DNA from: Gammaproteobacteria bacterium
GTDB lineage: Bacteria > Pseudomonadota > Gammaproteobacteria > Enterobacterales > Alteromonadaceae
DNA length: 17,277 bases
Assembly (NCBI GenBank): GCA_023481025.1
Contig: JAMCWV010000060.1
Location: forward strand, 1-17,277
Reading direction: 5' to 3'
This document shows positions 1 through 8,472 of the stretch, in pieces (position 1 is the first letter of the stretch; every line of letters starts with the position of its first letter). Both the position numbers and the translations under genes were made by a program. The notes under the pieces were generated by a model. That model did no database searches and was not told the origin of the DNA. It saw nothing but the letters and a program-made list of their open reading frames with translations.

Positions 1-468
1 CGCCAAAAACAACTGCGCCTCCTTGAAAGTGTGATGCTTCATCACCATATCGAAGAAGAGCGGTTCATTGCTGGCCGTCCAATTAATGAAGGTTGGTTGT
101 CTTCGCAGTTTGGTGTTCGTCGCGATCCATTTAATGGCAACCCGACGATGCACCGTGGTGTTGATTTTGCCGCACCGGAGGGCACGCCGATTCACGCCAC
201 TGGCGCCGGAATTGTCACCTTCGCCGGACCACGAGCCGGTTATGGGAATTTAATTGAGATTGATCATGGTGGTGGTTTGCGCACTCGCTATGGTCATATG
301 AAATCGATCGATGTGCGGGTCGGTGATGTGGTGACACGTGGGCAAGTTATTGCTAGTGTCGGTAACCTCGGACGCTCGACTGGCCCACACGTCCATTATG
401 AAGTGCTTGAAAACGGTCGCCAGGTGAATCCGTCTAAGTTTGTCTTTCGAGAAGCACCCGGCGAATAA
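1..468 (+). CDS. M23 family zinc metallopeptidase (LytM/LysM-type murein endopeptidase domain), 5'-truncated by window edge
   Basis: The reading frame is open from base 1, so the gene starts upstream of the window. The GTG at 31 is probably an internal Val codon rather than the start. The visible 155 codons are a LytM-type (peptidase M23) domain. Counting from the codon at 31, the Zn ligands are H41 and D45 (HRGVD) and H122 of the HVHYE motif; H89 (YGHM) and H120 are the usual catalytic histidines. Family members cut peptide cross-bridges in peptidoglycan in the periplasm, and the complete active site suggests an active enzyme rather than a degenerate activator of the EnvC/NlpD kind. A signal or membrane anchor would lie upstream and cannot be seen. 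The gene occupies the place of secM upstream of secA in E. coli. It ends in TAA, 20 nt before an intrinsic terminator. The family call is firm; the physiological role is unknown. Confidence 0.93.
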   Translation, partial: RQKQLRLLESVMLHHHIEEERFIAGRPINEGWLSSQFGVRRDPFNGNPTMHRGVDFAAPEGTPIHATGAGIVTFAGPRAGYGNLIEIDHGGGLRTRYGHMKSIDVRVGDVVTRGQVIASVGNLGRSTGPHVHYEVLENGRQVNPSKFVFREAPGE

Positions 469-488
469 TTGCGGTGAGTCTTAAATAC

Positions 489-516
489 CGGCACCGTTGC
501 GGTGCCGTTTATTTTT
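489..516 (+). terminator. Rho-independent terminator between the M23 peptidase gene and secA
   Basis: A perfect 8-bp GC-rich stem (CGGCACCG, 489-496, pairing with CGGTGCCG, 500-507) closes a 3-nt TTG loop and is followed by TTTATTTTT (508-516). This is a textbook intrinsic terminator 20 nt after the peptidase stop. It lies only 39 nt before the secA ATG, and no good promoter is visible in the remaining gap, so some read-through or attenuation is likely to feed secA. Confidence 0.85.
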
Positions 517-555
517 CCGTCAGCAGAATTTTTTGGTACAGGAATTAGAAAAAAC

Positions 556-3288
556 ATGTTTGGTAGTCTCTTTAAACGAATGTTTGGTAGTCGGAACGAT
601 CGTATTATTCGTGCATCTCGGAAGCGTGTTGATCAAATTAACGCCCTTGAAGCGGAATATGAACAGTTAAGTGATGAGCAGTTACAAGCGAAAACTGCCG
701 AGTTTAAAGAGCGCTTAGCCAAGGGAGAAACTATCGACGATTTGCTCGTTGAAGCTTTCGCGGTCGCGCGCGAGGCGAGCAAGCGTATTTTTGAAATGCG
801 CCCGTTCGATGTGCAGCTGATTGGTGGCATGATCCTCAACGAGCACCGTATTGCCGAAATGCGTACCGGTGAAGGTAAAACCTTAACCGCGACCCTGCCA
901 GCGTATTTGAACGCATTAACGGGCCGTGGCGTGCATATTATTACCGTGAACGATTACCTCGCTCGCCGCGACGCCGACTGGAGTCGTCCATTCTTTGAAT
1001 TCCTTGGTATGAAAGTCGGCATTAACGTTGCCGGCATGCACCCGAAAGAAAAGAAAGACAACTATGCCTGCGATATCCTATATGGCACAAATAATGAGTT
1101 CGGTTTCGATTACCTGCGTGACAACATGGCGTTTACGCCAGAAGACCGCGTCCAGCGTGATCTTCACTTCGCCATTGTCGACGAAGTTGACTCGATTTTA
1201 ATCGACGAAGCACGGACGCCACTGATTATCTCAGGTCCTGCAGAAGATTCGTCAGAGCTGTATATGCGCATTAATGCGTTGGTGCCGCAACTAGTGCGTC
1301 AAGCGCACGAAGACGGCAAAGGTGAAGAAGGTGCCGAACTCGGCGATTTCACAATTGACGAGAAAGCTCGCCAGTTGTATCTGACTGAACATGGTCAAGA
1401 GCATATTGAAGAAATTTTGAAAGAGAATGGCTTACTCGACGAAGAATCGTCACTGTACTCGCCAGCGAATATTTCACTCTTGCACCATGTAAACGCTGCG
1501 CTGCGCGCTCACCACTTGTTCCACCGCGATGTTGACTACATTGTGAAAGACGACCAAATCGTGATTGTTGACGAGCATACCGGTCGGACAATGGAAGGCC
1601 GTCGTTGGTCAGAAGGCTTACACCAAGCGGTTGAAGCCAAAGAAGGCGTGTCGATTCAGAACGAAAACCAAACCTTGGCGTCGATTACCTTCCAGAACTA
1701 CTTCCGTTTGTATGAGAAGCTTGCCGGTATGACCGGTACAGCGGACACTGAAGCATTCGAATTCCAGTCAATTTATGGCTTGGAAACTGTGGTGGTTCCG
1801 ACCAACAAGCCGATGGTTCGTAACGATATGCCGGACTTAATCTTCCTGACTGCGGAAGAAAAGTACAAAGCCATTATTGAAGATATTCGTGAACAGCGTG
1901 ACGCTGGCCGCCCGGTATTGGTGGGGACTAGCTCGATCGAAAGTTCAGAGTTAGTGTCGCGTTTATTGAAGAAAGAAAAAATTAAGCATCAAGTTTTGAA
2001 CGCTAAGTTCCACGCCCAAGAAGCACAAATCATTGCGCAAGCGGGTCAAACTGGCTCGGTCACGATTGCGACCAACATGGCTGGTCGTGGTACCGATATT
2101 ATGCTCGGTGGTAACTGGCAAACTGAAATTTCGAACTTAGAAAATCCAACGGACGAGCAAATCAAGAAAATCCGTGAAGACTGGAAAAAACGGCATGCCG
2201 AAGTGATTGCTGCCGGCGGTTTGCATATCGTCGGTACTGAGCGTCATGAATCACGCCGGATTGACAACCAGCTTCGTGGTCGTTCGGGCCGTCAGGGTGA
2301 CCCAGGTTCATCACGTTTCTACTTATCGCTTGAAGATTCACTGATGCGCATCTTCGCCTCTGACCGTATGGCGGCGATGATGAAGCGCCTTGGTATGCAA
2401 GAAGGTGAAGCGATTGAGCACCCGTGGGTCACCAAAGCAATTGAGAATGCACAGCGCAAAGTAGAAGGTCGTAACTTCGACATTCGTAAACAATTGCTTG
2501 AGTACGATGATGTCGCCAACGACCAACGTAAAGTTGTTTACGAGCAGCGCAATGACTTACTCGATGGTAAAGATATTAAAGACACCATTGCTGTGATTCG
2601 TGAAGACGTTATCAACCGCGTTATCGACGAGTATATTCCGCCGCAGTCATTGGAAGAAATGTGGAACGTTGAAGGTTTAGAAGACCGTCTACGTGCCGAC
2701 TTCGATTTGCAATTGCCAATTCAGCAGTGGTTAGACACAGACGACAAACTGTTTGAAGAGATTCTCCGTGAGCGCATCGTTGAAGAATCAGTGAAGGCCT
2801 ACAGCGAAAAAGAACAGCAAGTTGGCGAGCAGGTTCTGCGTCACTTTGAAAAAGCAGTGATGTTGCAAAGTCTTGATCAGCATTGGAAAGAACACTTGGC
2901 GGCGATGGATCATTTGCGTCAAGGGATTCACTTGCGTGGCTATGCGAACAAGAACCCGAAACAAGAGTACAAGCGTGAAGCGTATGACTTGTTTATGGAC
3001 ATGTTAGAGGCCTTGAAAGTTGATGTCATTAGCATTCTCAGCAAGGTTCGTGTCCGTGCTGAGGAAGATGTTGAGCAAATGGAAGAACAGCGTCGTCAGA
3101 AGGAATCTGCGCCGAAGCAGTATCAGCACGAAAGTGCGCCGTCAGCAACCGGTGACGCACCAGCAGGTGCGGGTGCAGGTGCTAGTGGCCAGCCGGTGGT
3201 ACGTGACGGTGAGAAAGTTGGCCGTAACGATCCGTGCCCTTGTGGCTCGGGTAAGAAGTTCAAGCACTGCCACGGCAAGCTTGCTTAA
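556..3288 (+). CDS. secA: Preprotein translocase ATPase SecA
   Basis: SecA is the ATP-driven motor that pushes unfolded preproteins through the SecYEG channel at the inner membrane. From the ATG at 556 the protein has 910 residues, close to E. coli SecA (901). I chose this start, not the upstream in-frame ATG at 502, because 502 lies inside the terminator hairpin and because [16 protein letters not shown] matches the length and sequence of the E. coli N-terminus. The Shine-Dalgarno is weak (GGA at 541-543). Visible motifs are Walker A MRTGEGKT (102-109), the DEVD box (209-212), an intact helicase core with TNMAGRGTD, the [11 protein letters not shown] motif, and the C-terminal zinc-binding tail with C894, C896, C905 and H906 that binds SecB and ribosomes. 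A low-complexity Ala/Gly/Pro linker precedes the tail. mutT follows after 19 nt and probably shares its transcript. Confidence 0.98.
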   Translation: MFGSLFKRMFGSRNDRIIRASRKRVDQINALEAEYEQLSDEQLQAKTAEFKERLAKGETIDDLLVEAFAVAREASKRIFEMRPFDVQLIGGMILNEHRIAEMRTGEGKTLTATLPAYLNALTGRGVHIITVNDYLARRDADWSRPFFEFLGMKVGINVAGMHPKEKKDNYACDILYGTNNEFGFDYLRDNMAFTPEDRVQRDLHFAIVDEVDSILIDEARTPLIISGPAEDSSELYMRINALVPQLVRQAHEDGKGEEGAELGDFTIDEKARQLYLTEHGQEHIEEILKENGLLDEESSLYSPANISLLHHVNAALRAHHLFHRDVDYIVKDDQIVIVDEHTGRTMEGRRWSEGLHQAVEAKEGVSIQNENQTLASITFQNYFRLYEKLAGMTGTADTEAFEFQSIYGLETVVVPTNKPMVRNDMPDLIFLTAEEKYKAIIEDIREQRDAGRPVLVGTSSIESSELVSRLLKKEKIKHQVLNAKFHAQEAQIIAQAGQTGSVTIATNMAGRGTDIMLGGNWQTEISNLENPTDEQIKKIREDWKKRHAEVIAAGGLHIVGTERHESRRIDNQLRGRSGRQGDPGSSRFYLSLEDSLMRIFASDRMAAMMKRLGMQEGEAIEHPWVTKAIENAQRKVEGRNFDIRKQLLEYDDVANDQRKVVYEQRNDLLDGKDIKDTIAVIREDVINRVIDEYIPPQSLEEMWNVEGLEDRLRADFDLQLPIQQWLDTDDKLFEEILRERIVEESVKAYSEKEQQVGEQVLRHFEKAVMLQSLDQHWKEHLAAMDHLRQGIHLRGYANKNPKQEYKREAYDLFMDMLEALKVDVISILSKVRVRAEEDVEQMEEQRRQKESAPKQYQHESAPSATGDAPAGAGAGASGQPVVRDGEKVGRNDPCPCGSGKKFKHCHGKLA

Positions 3289-3307
3289 GCCCAGGCGCCT
3301 CTAAGTA

Positions 3308-3715
3308 ATGAGTCGTATGAGTCCTGTTCATGTCGCCGTGGGTGTGATTACCCGCGGCGCTTGTGTTTTAGTCAGCCGCCGTGCGGACCATCAGCACCAA
3401 GGTGGGCTGTGGGAGTTTCCCGGTGGTAAGGTTGAAGCAGACGAGAGTGTGTGCAATGCCTTGGCACGGGAGCTCAAGGAAGAGTTGAATGTGACAGTGG
3501 AACGTGCCGAACCCATGCTGGAAGTGCTGCACGACTATGGCGACAAAGCGGTTCGTTTAGATATTTGGCATGTTTCTGCGCATACTGGCGAGATTAAAGC
3601 CAATGAAGGTCAGCCTTGGCAATGGGTCGATGCCGGCCAATTACAGTCGCTGGAATTTCCGGCAGCTAATAAACCAATTGTGGCGGCTACAGTTGCCCTG
3701 TTGTTAGCGACTTAA
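3308..3715 (+). CDS. mutT: 8-oxo-dGTP diphosphatase MutT (Nudix hydrolase)
   Basis: MutT removes oxidised dGTP from the nucleotide pool and so prevents A:T to C:G transversions. The 135-residue protein carries the Nudix box from G40 to V62: G40, E46, then R54-E55-L-K-E58-E59. The Gly that usually ends the box (EExGU) is Asn here (N61). The N-terminal beta strand ([10 protein letters not shown]), the [11 protein letters not shown] segment and the late [10 protein letters not shown] segment match E. coli MutT closely. An alternative ATG lies at 3317 and would remove three residues; the Shine-Dalgarno is poor for both. The gene follows secA after 19 nt, as in E. coli. Its TAA stop overlaps the stop of the convergent yacG. 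Confidence 0.93.
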   Translation: MSRMSPVHVAVGVITRGACVLVSRRADHQHQGGLWEFPGGKVEADESVCNALARELKEELNVTVERAEPMLEVLHDYGDKAVRLDIWHVSAHTGEIKANEGQPWQWVDAGQLQSLEFPAANKPIVAATVALLLAT

Positions 3716-3912
3716 TAGCCGTCTTCTTGCTCATTCGCGGTCGGTGGCAGTGGCTCACCGGCAATCCGCTTCTCTTCTGCCGCCCATTCCCCAAGGTCAA
3801 TCAGTTTGCAGCGTTCACTACAGAATGGCCGAAAGGTTGCTTCTGGCGTCCACGCCACAGCGGTATTACAAGTAGGACACTGAACGGTCATAGGAGACGG
3901 ACGCTTCGACAC
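3712..3912 (-). CDS. yacG: DNA gyrase inhibitor / zinc-binding protein YacG
   Basis: YacG is a small zinc protein that in E. coli binds GyrB and inhibits DNA gyrase. The 66-residue product has the four zinc-binding cysteines C12, C15 (CPTC) and C31, C35 (FCSERC), followed by the family signature [15 protein letters not shown] prefer the GTG start at 3912 because a CGAGG Shine-Dalgarno sits 6 nt upstream of it. The internal ATG at 3891 has no ribosome-binding site, though it would keep all the cysteines (59 residues). It is the last gene of the minus-strand run, 32 nt after zapD. Its stop shares TTAA with the mutT stop. Confidence 0.93.
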   Translation of the reverse strand: MSKRPSPMTVQCPTCNTAVAWTPEATFRPFCSERCKLIDLGEWAAEEKRIAGEPLPPTANEQEDGY

Positions 3913-3923
3913 AACAAACCTCG
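3913..3923 (-). promoter_or_regulatory. Ribosome-binding site deciding the GTG start of yacG
   Basis: On the minus strand CGAGG (3923-3919) is followed by a 6-nt spacer and GTG at 3912. The downstream ATG at 3891 is preceded by CTCCT, the reverse of a Shine-Dalgarno, which makes the GTG the better start. Confidence 0.6.
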
Positions 3924-3944
3924 ACGACTAGTAAAACGAATGGA

Positions 3945-4694
3945 TTAATTACTGCAGCGCGCGAGCGCAAAAACGACTGTGTCCTGATAGGGCACGCGTT
4001 CCTGACTGTCGGCTTGCATAAAACGAATATTGTAGCGTTGGCGATGGCCGCTAATGAGCGGGTAAACCGCATATTCATTGGGTACGCGTAAACGTAACAA
4101 GGCGAGTTTATCAGCATTGGCTTGCCAGCTGCCGTTCTCGGCCTCAAGTTGTTCAAAGTCACCTTGCTCACGAAGCATTTTCAATTCCATGGCTAAGGCG
4201 TCGTGCAGCACTGTGAGCTGCTCAAGCCAAACCAGCGCATCAGCTTGGCGCTGGGCTTCACTTTGTTGTAGCCAGAACTGTAAGTCAGGCAATTCGTGAT
4301 GGCATTGACCGCCCATCAGCCCCATCCGCTGCCGAACATTGGCAAGCATGCGGTGTTCGCGCAGGGCATAACCGAACTTATGACCTTCGCACAGCGCTTG
4401 TAATAGTTTTCGTAGTTCCTGATGCACTTCTTGCAGGCGATGTTGGTTCACCGCTGGGTGATTAAAGTAGGCAAGTAAGCGGCCTTCACGGCGCTCGAGG
4501 TCTTTAATCAGATCGGCCCGGGTGTCGGTCCGATCGAGTAAATCAAGTAAATTGAATAGACCACCAAAAAACAATGGGTAGGACGTTGCGTCGATGGCTG
4601 TCGCGGCATGTTTAATCTGCCGTAACAAGGCTTCGATACGCAAGTAGACGCGAATTTTTTCTTCGAGCGGGTGCTCGTAGGTTTTAAAGTCCAT
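3945..4694 (-). CDS. zapD: Cell division protein ZapD (Z-ring-associated, formerly YacF)
   Basis: ZapD is a cytoplasmic protein that cross-links FtsZ filaments and helps the Z-ring form. The 249-residue product matches the E. coli length (247). It starts with the characteristic FEHPL-like segment (YEHPLEEKIRVYLRIE), contains the conserved VRQRM/GG-C/LP-L-W region in the middle (about residues 119-141), and ends with YPLISGHRQRYNIRFM followed by a short C-terminal strand. It is mostly helical in character, with no membrane segment or signal peptide. The ATG at 4694 has only a weak, close Shine-Dalgarno. The gene is 42 nt downstream of coaE and 32 nt upstream of yacG, the usual gammaproteobacterial order. 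Confidence 0.93.
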   Translation of the reverse strand: MDFKTYEHPLEEKIRVYLRIEALLRQIKHAATAIDATSYPLFFGGLFNLLDLLDRTDTRADLIKDLERREGRLLAYFNHPAVNQHRLQEVHQELRKLLQALCEGHKFGYALREHRMLANVRQRMGLMGGQCHHELPDLQFWLQQSEAQRQADALVWLEQLTVLHDALAMELKMLREQGDFEQLEAENGSWQANADKLALLRLRVPNEYAVYPLISGHRQRYNIRFMQADSQERVPYQDTVVFALARCSN

Positions 4695-4736
4695 GATCCG
4701 TTGTTCTTATTGTGCACTCAGCGTCATGATACCGAC

Positions 4737-5357
4737 TCAGGCAGATAAGGCAATCCTTAAGTAGTATTCATGTAAGCGATCGATTTTTTCTTCAAGGTCG
4801 CGGACACTGCCGCTGTTGTCGATTATATCATCGGCTTTGGCCATTCGCTCCTCACGATTCAACTGAGACGCTAAAATCGCATTAACTTGTTCGACACTCA
4901 CTTGGTCACGTTCTTGTGTACGTTGGCGTTGCAGCTGCTCCGGAATATCAATGACTAAGACGCGCTGGCAATATTGCTCTAAACCGTTCTCGAGGAGCAG
5001 GGGCGCTGAGAGAATCACGTAAGGCGATGTTGCTGCCTGTAATTGTTGCAGCATTTCCTGGCGAATAGCTGGGTGCATGAGTCCGTTCAACCAGTTTTTC
5101 GCCTCAGGGTCAGCAAAAATGATTTGCCTCAGTTCAGCTCGATTCAAGCTGCCGTCTTGCTGCAACACAGTGGAACCAAATTGATTGGCAATGGCGTCGA
5201 GCACGGCAGAGCCAGGTTCAACGACTTGTCGAGCGACCTCATCGGCGTCAACAACAACGATGTCGTGCGCGGCAAAGCGGCGGGTGGCGGTACTTTTGCC
5301 CGAACCAATCCCACCGGTAACCCCGAGTACCCAAGGTGTTCTAGTTGTAACGCTCAT
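4737..5357 (-). CDS. coaE: Dephospho-CoA kinase
   Basis: CoaE phosphorylates the 3'-hydroxyl of dephospho-CoA, the last step of CoA synthesis. Starting at the ATG at 5357 gives 206 residues, the normal family length. This ATG overlaps the pilD stop in an ATGA arrangement, a sign of translational coupling, so I prefer it to an in-frame start 24 nt further upstream (5381) inside pilD. The P-loop GGIGSGKS spans residues 15-22, followed by the DADEVAR segment of the CoA-binding region, the HPAIR motif, and SAPLLLENGLEQ. It lies in the minus-strand run between pilD and zapD. Coupling of coaE to pilD is common in gammaproteobacteria. Confidence 0.96.
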   Translation of the reverse strand: MSVTTRTPWVLGVTGGIGSGKSTATRRFAAHDIVVVDADEVARQVVEPGSAVLDAIANQFGSTVLQQDGSLNRAELRQIIFADPEAKNWLNGLMHPAIRQEMLQQLQAATSPYVILSAPLLLENGLEQYCQRVLVIDIPEQLQRQRTQERDQVSVEQVNAILASQLNREERMAKADDIIDNSGSVRDLEEKIDRLHEYYLRIALSA

Positions 5358-6232
5358 CCTAGCGCAATGCTCCAATACCAACGATAAATAGGCTCACTGA
5401 AATATAAACTAATACCGCCGGCAATCGCGAGGAATGGACCAAATGGCATTGGTTGGCTGCTGCTACTTTTGCGATTCAGGATTTGGCCAATGCCATACAC
5501 TGCACCAACGACCGATGAAAGTAAGATAATCAGTGGTAGATGCTGCCAACCTAACCACGCGCCAAGGGCGGCAAGTAGTTTGAAATCACCGTAGCCCATG
5601 CCTTCTTTGCCAGTAAATATCTTAAATAGCCAAAACACCGACCACAGAAACAGGTACCCCGCCGTCGCACCGATAATGGCGTCCTGCGGGCTGACCGGTA
5701 ACCAAAAAATACTGCCGATCAAACCAAGCCAGAGTAGTGGTAGCGTTAATTGGTCCGGCAATAACATATGGTCGCGGTCAATCAGCGTCAGCATGAGCAA
5801 CACATAGATCAACAGGGCATAGCTCCAGCCCAAGAGGTCGAAGCCAAAGGTATAGATGGTGACTGCCGTAAGTACGCCAGAAAGGAGCTCAACGAGAGGA
5901 TAGCGCGCGGAGATCTTTGTTTGGCATTGGCGGCAGCGTCCACGCAGCAGGGCATAGCTGAGCAAGGGGACATTGTCATACCAACGAATTGGCGTTTTAC
6001 AACTTGGACAATGTGACGCGGGTTTGGCGAGATTAAAGGCGGCTGTATCACTCGGCACCGGCGTTTGATTATTCAATTCGGCACAGTCGCGGCGCCATTG
6101 CGCTTGCATCATGACGGGCAAACGGGCAATGACAACGTTGGCGAAACTACCAAAACATAAGCCGATAAAGAGCGCAAAGAGCCAGCCAAACCAAGGCCAT
6201 ACTTGAAGAATTTCTTGAAGCGTTTCTGTCAC
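5354..6232 (-). CDS. pilD: Type IV prepilin peptidase / N-methyltransferase PilD
   Basis: PilD is an inner-membrane aspartic protease that cleaves the leader from type IV prepilins and type II pseudopilins and then N-methylates the new first residue. The 292-residue protein has several hydrophobic helices. Its cytoplasmic zinc-binding loop has C75, C78 (CPSC) and C100, C103 (CRQC). The two catalytic aspartates are D152 (LIDRD, then LLPD) and D216 of the GYGD motif, spaced 64 residues apart as in Pseudomonas PilD. The start is GTG at 6232, supported by AAGGA at 6244-6240. The substrate PilA is encoded in the same run. The gene stands where E. coli has guaC, and its stop overlaps the coaE start. 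Confidence 0.96.
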   Translation of the reverse strand: MTETLQEILQVWPWFGWLFALFIGLCFGSFANVVIARLPVMMQAQWRRDCAELNNQTPVPSDTAAFNLAKPASHCPSCKTPIRWYDNVPLLSYALLRGRCRQCQTKISARYPLVELLSGVLTAVTIYTFGFDLLGWSYALLIYVLLMLTLIDRDHMLLPDQLTLPLLWLGLIGSIFWLPVSPQDAIIGATAGYLFLWSVFWLFKIFTGKEGMGYGDFKLLAALGAWLGWQHLPLIILLSSVVGAVYGIGQILNRKSSSSQPMPFGPFLAIAGGISLYFSEPIYRWYWSIALG

Positions 6233-6275
6233 ACGAGAGTCCTTTTTATGAGTTATGCGCTGTTATTAAGCGCCA

Positions 6276-7469
6276 TTATACTGCGACAGCACCTGCGAGT
6301 TGAAATAAGGGTAGATAAATTGCCAATAAAATCAACATCACCACTAAACTTATCACAGATAATGCGCAAGCAGGTATGACGGTTTGCAAGCGTTGGGCAA
6401 ATTGGTCAATGCGATAACCCAGCTCTTGGTTTGCGAGCTCTAATTGCTCCGGTAATCGCCCACTTTCTTCGCCAATGGCAATTGCGGACAGCAGGAGTTC
6501 CGGTACCAGTGCCGATTGCCAGCTCAGCGACCACGGCCGGCCTATGTGCAATTGCTCTTGAGCATGGCGCCATTGTTGTCGCCAATAGCTACTTACACTG
6601 TGTTGCGCCTGTAGTTCACAGAGCTGTACAAGATTCATTTGGCTCTGTAAGCCAAGCTGAACCATGATCAGGTCATCATACAGATGCCGGGCGCACCACC
6701 ATGCTCCAAATCCCGGTGTGCGGTAGAGCCACTGCTGCCATTGGGGATTGCGTTTGCTCGCTTGGTGGAACAGGCGAATGCTCAGGGTGATGAGCAATGC
6801 TCCTAAGATGGGCAGGCCGACCATAATGGGCAAGGGTATCTCACTGGCGCGAATAACGATGGCAGTCAGGGGTGGCACGGCGCGGTCCATTCCAGCATAA
6901 ATGGCACTAAAACGTGGCACTAGAAACTGCATCATGAGTACTAGCATCAATGCCGCAAGGCCAAGAACTAGCAGTGGATAACGCATCGCTTGTTGGAGCT
7001 GACGTTGGCGGGCTAATTGGGCTGTGAGGGTATTGGCCAAATGGCCGAGTATCTGACTGAGTTGACCGCTTTGTTCTGCGCTCTCAATCCAAGGGATCAG
7101 CCATGCGGGAAATACTGTGGGCAGCTGACGCATGGCAGTACTGATTGATTGTCCTTGTTGAATGCCGGCTACAATGTGGTGGCAGCCACTGGCGAGGGCT
7201 TGAGTGCGACAGCGGTCGCGTAACAACTGCCAGCATTTTTGTTGGTCAAACCCAACGCTTGTGAGTGTCCGCCATTGTTGAATGAGCTGAATCCAATCCG
7301 CGGTATGCAGCCGCCAGCGACTCGGTAAGCGCTGACAAGACTGAACCAAGGTGTGTTGTTGCAGCAACTCAGCTTTCAGATGCTGTGGATTAATTGCCGC
7401 GAAAACGCCATGCACATGATGACGCTCGGGGTGTAATCCGCGCCACGTGTACCACTGCAATTTAGCCAT
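6276..7469 (-). CDS. pilC: Type IV pilus inner-membrane platform protein PilC
   Basis: PilC (GspF/HofC family) is the inner-membrane platform that links the assembly ATPase to the growing pilus. From the ATG at 7469 it has 397 residues; a GTG two codons upstream (7475) is also possible. Two T2SSF repeats are visible: the first around residues 57-181, with ESAEQSGQL at 129-137, and the second around 265-390, with the matching GEESGRLPEQL at 333-343. Hydrophobic segments at about 164-184, 211-233 and 367-390 are the expected three transmembrane helices. The first 50 residues are rich in His and poorly conserved. The start overlaps the end of pilB by 8 nt and no Shine-Dalgarno is evident, so translation is probably coupled to pilB. 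pilD follows after 43 nt. Confidence 0.93.
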   Translation of the reverse strand: MAKLQWYTWRGLHPERHHVHGVFAAINPQHLKAELLQQHTLVQSCQRLPSRWRLHTADWIQLIQQWRTLTSVGFDQQKCWQLLRDRCRTQALASGCHHIVAGIQQGQSISTAMRQLPTVFPAWLIPWIESAEQSGQLSQILGHLANTLTAQLARQRQLQQAMRYPLLVLGLAALMLVLMMQFLVPRFSAIYAGMDRAVPPLTAIVIRASEIPLPIMVGLPILGALLITLSIRLFHQASKRNPQWQQWLYRTPGFGAWWCARHLYDDLIMVQLGLQSQMNLVQLCELQAQHSVSSYWRQQWRHAQEQLHIGRPWSLSWQSALVPELLLSAIAIGEESGRLPEQLELANQELGYRIDQFAQRLQTVIPACALSVISLVVMLILLAIYLPLFQLAGAVAV

Positions 7470-8457
7470 GCTCACGGACCAGTACGGGTTGGAAACTCAC
7501 ATCTTTGTTTTTACACAGGGCCGCTAAATTTGGCCAAAAGTCACTTTGTTGATGGCTCAGTAATGTATTTACCAGTTGCGTTTGACGTGGCATGAGTTGG
7601 AAGCGAGCGTGGCGACGGTCGCCATGGGTTTCGAGTTGTTGGCAACTGAGTAGTAACAAACAGGCCGCCAGTTGATAATAGTCGACACCAAGCTGCTGCA
7701 GCCTGACAAAAGCGCTGAGAGCATTGCTGGCGTGCAGCGTGGCAAGCACTAAATGACCGGTTTGAGCAGCTTGGCAAGCAATTTGCGCCGTTTCTGCGTC
7801 GCGTATTTCACCGATCATAATGACATCGGGATCTTGGCGCAGCAGCGCCCGCAGAATTTTCGCAAAGCTGAGCGACTGAGCATGATTAACTGGTACTTGA
7901 TTAATCCCAGCGAGCGCCATTTCCACCGGATCTTCGACGGTCACGATATTTTTCTGTTCGCCGGCGATGGCTTGCAGCATGGCGTAGAGCGTTCGGGTTT
8001 TGCCACTGCCAGTTGCGCCGGTGACGAGAACCAAGCCATGGTCGGCTTGGCTCGCTAAGCGCATTGCGGCCAACTGCGAGGGGAGTAGCCCTAAATCGTC
8101 AAGCGGCAGATTGCCTGCGGCGAGTACTTGTACCCGAATGACCAGCTTTTCGCCATGCAAGGTCGCCACTGTATTCAATCGGCAATCAACCTGCACACCG
8201 CTTTGCCGTACTTGAAAGTCAAAGCGACCGTCTTGTGGGCGGGTGCGCTCTGTGGTGTCGAGTCCAGCGGCAGATTTCATGGCGGCAATGAGCCGCCGGC
8301 CCTCATCGAGGCTAATTGATTCAAGCGTTTGGAGTTGGCCGAGTCGGCGACCGCGCCAACGGTAGCCGTCTTGATAGGCTTCTAAATGTAAATCCGAGCA
8401 CTGATTCAAAGCGTGTTGGGCAATAAACTGACCTAATTGTTCTGGCAACTGATGCAT
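7462..8457 (-). CDS. pilB: Type IV pilus assembly ATPase of the PilB/GspE (HofB-like) family, short form
   Basis: This hexameric ATPase family drives pilus extension. The product has only 331 residues, against roughly 560 for typical PilB and about 460 for E. coli HofB. It holds an N2-type PAS-like domain (about residues 18-110) and the RecA-like domain: Walker A GATGSGKT (147-154), Asp box VEDPVE (174-179), Walker B with IGEIRD (211-220) and His box TGHLVLATLH (233-242). Segments such as GINQVPVN and LRALLRQDPD are extension-ATPase-like rather than PilT-like. The N-terminal MshEN/N1 domain and the C-terminal four-cysteine zinc motif are both missing. It is not a sequence break: pilA ends 15 nt upstream and the start has a good AAGGTG site. 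All core ATPase motifs are intact, so it should be active. It could also be called hofB. Confidence 0.9.
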   Translation of the reverse strand: MHQLPEQLGQFIAQHALNQCSDLHLEAYQDGYRWRGRRLGQLQTLESISLDEGRRLIAAMKSAAGLDTTERTRPQDGRFDFQVRQSGVQVDCRLNTVATLHGEKLVIRVQVLAAGNLPLDDLGLLPSQLAAMRLASQADHGLVLVTGATGSGKTRTLYAMLQAIAGEQKNIVTVEDPVEMALAGINQVPVNHAQSLSFAKILRALLRQDPDVIMIGEIRDAETAQIACQAAQTGHLVLATLHASNALSAFVRLQQLGVDYYQLAACLLLLSCQQLETHGDRRHARFQLMPRQTQLVNTLLSHQQSDFWPNLAALCKNKDVSFQPVLVREHG

Positions 8458-8472
8458 CGTCTGGTCACCTTT

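Noticed and set aside
502..555. In-frame upstream ATG at 502 that would extend SecA by 18 residues
   Set aside because: It lies inside the terminator hairpin, has no ribosome-binding site, and the extension does not match the SecA N-terminus, whereas the ATG at 556 aligns exactly.
3866..4171. A 101-codon minus-strand frame overlapping zapD and yacG
   Set aside because: It is a shadow in another frame of two well-recognised genes and shows no protein-like features.
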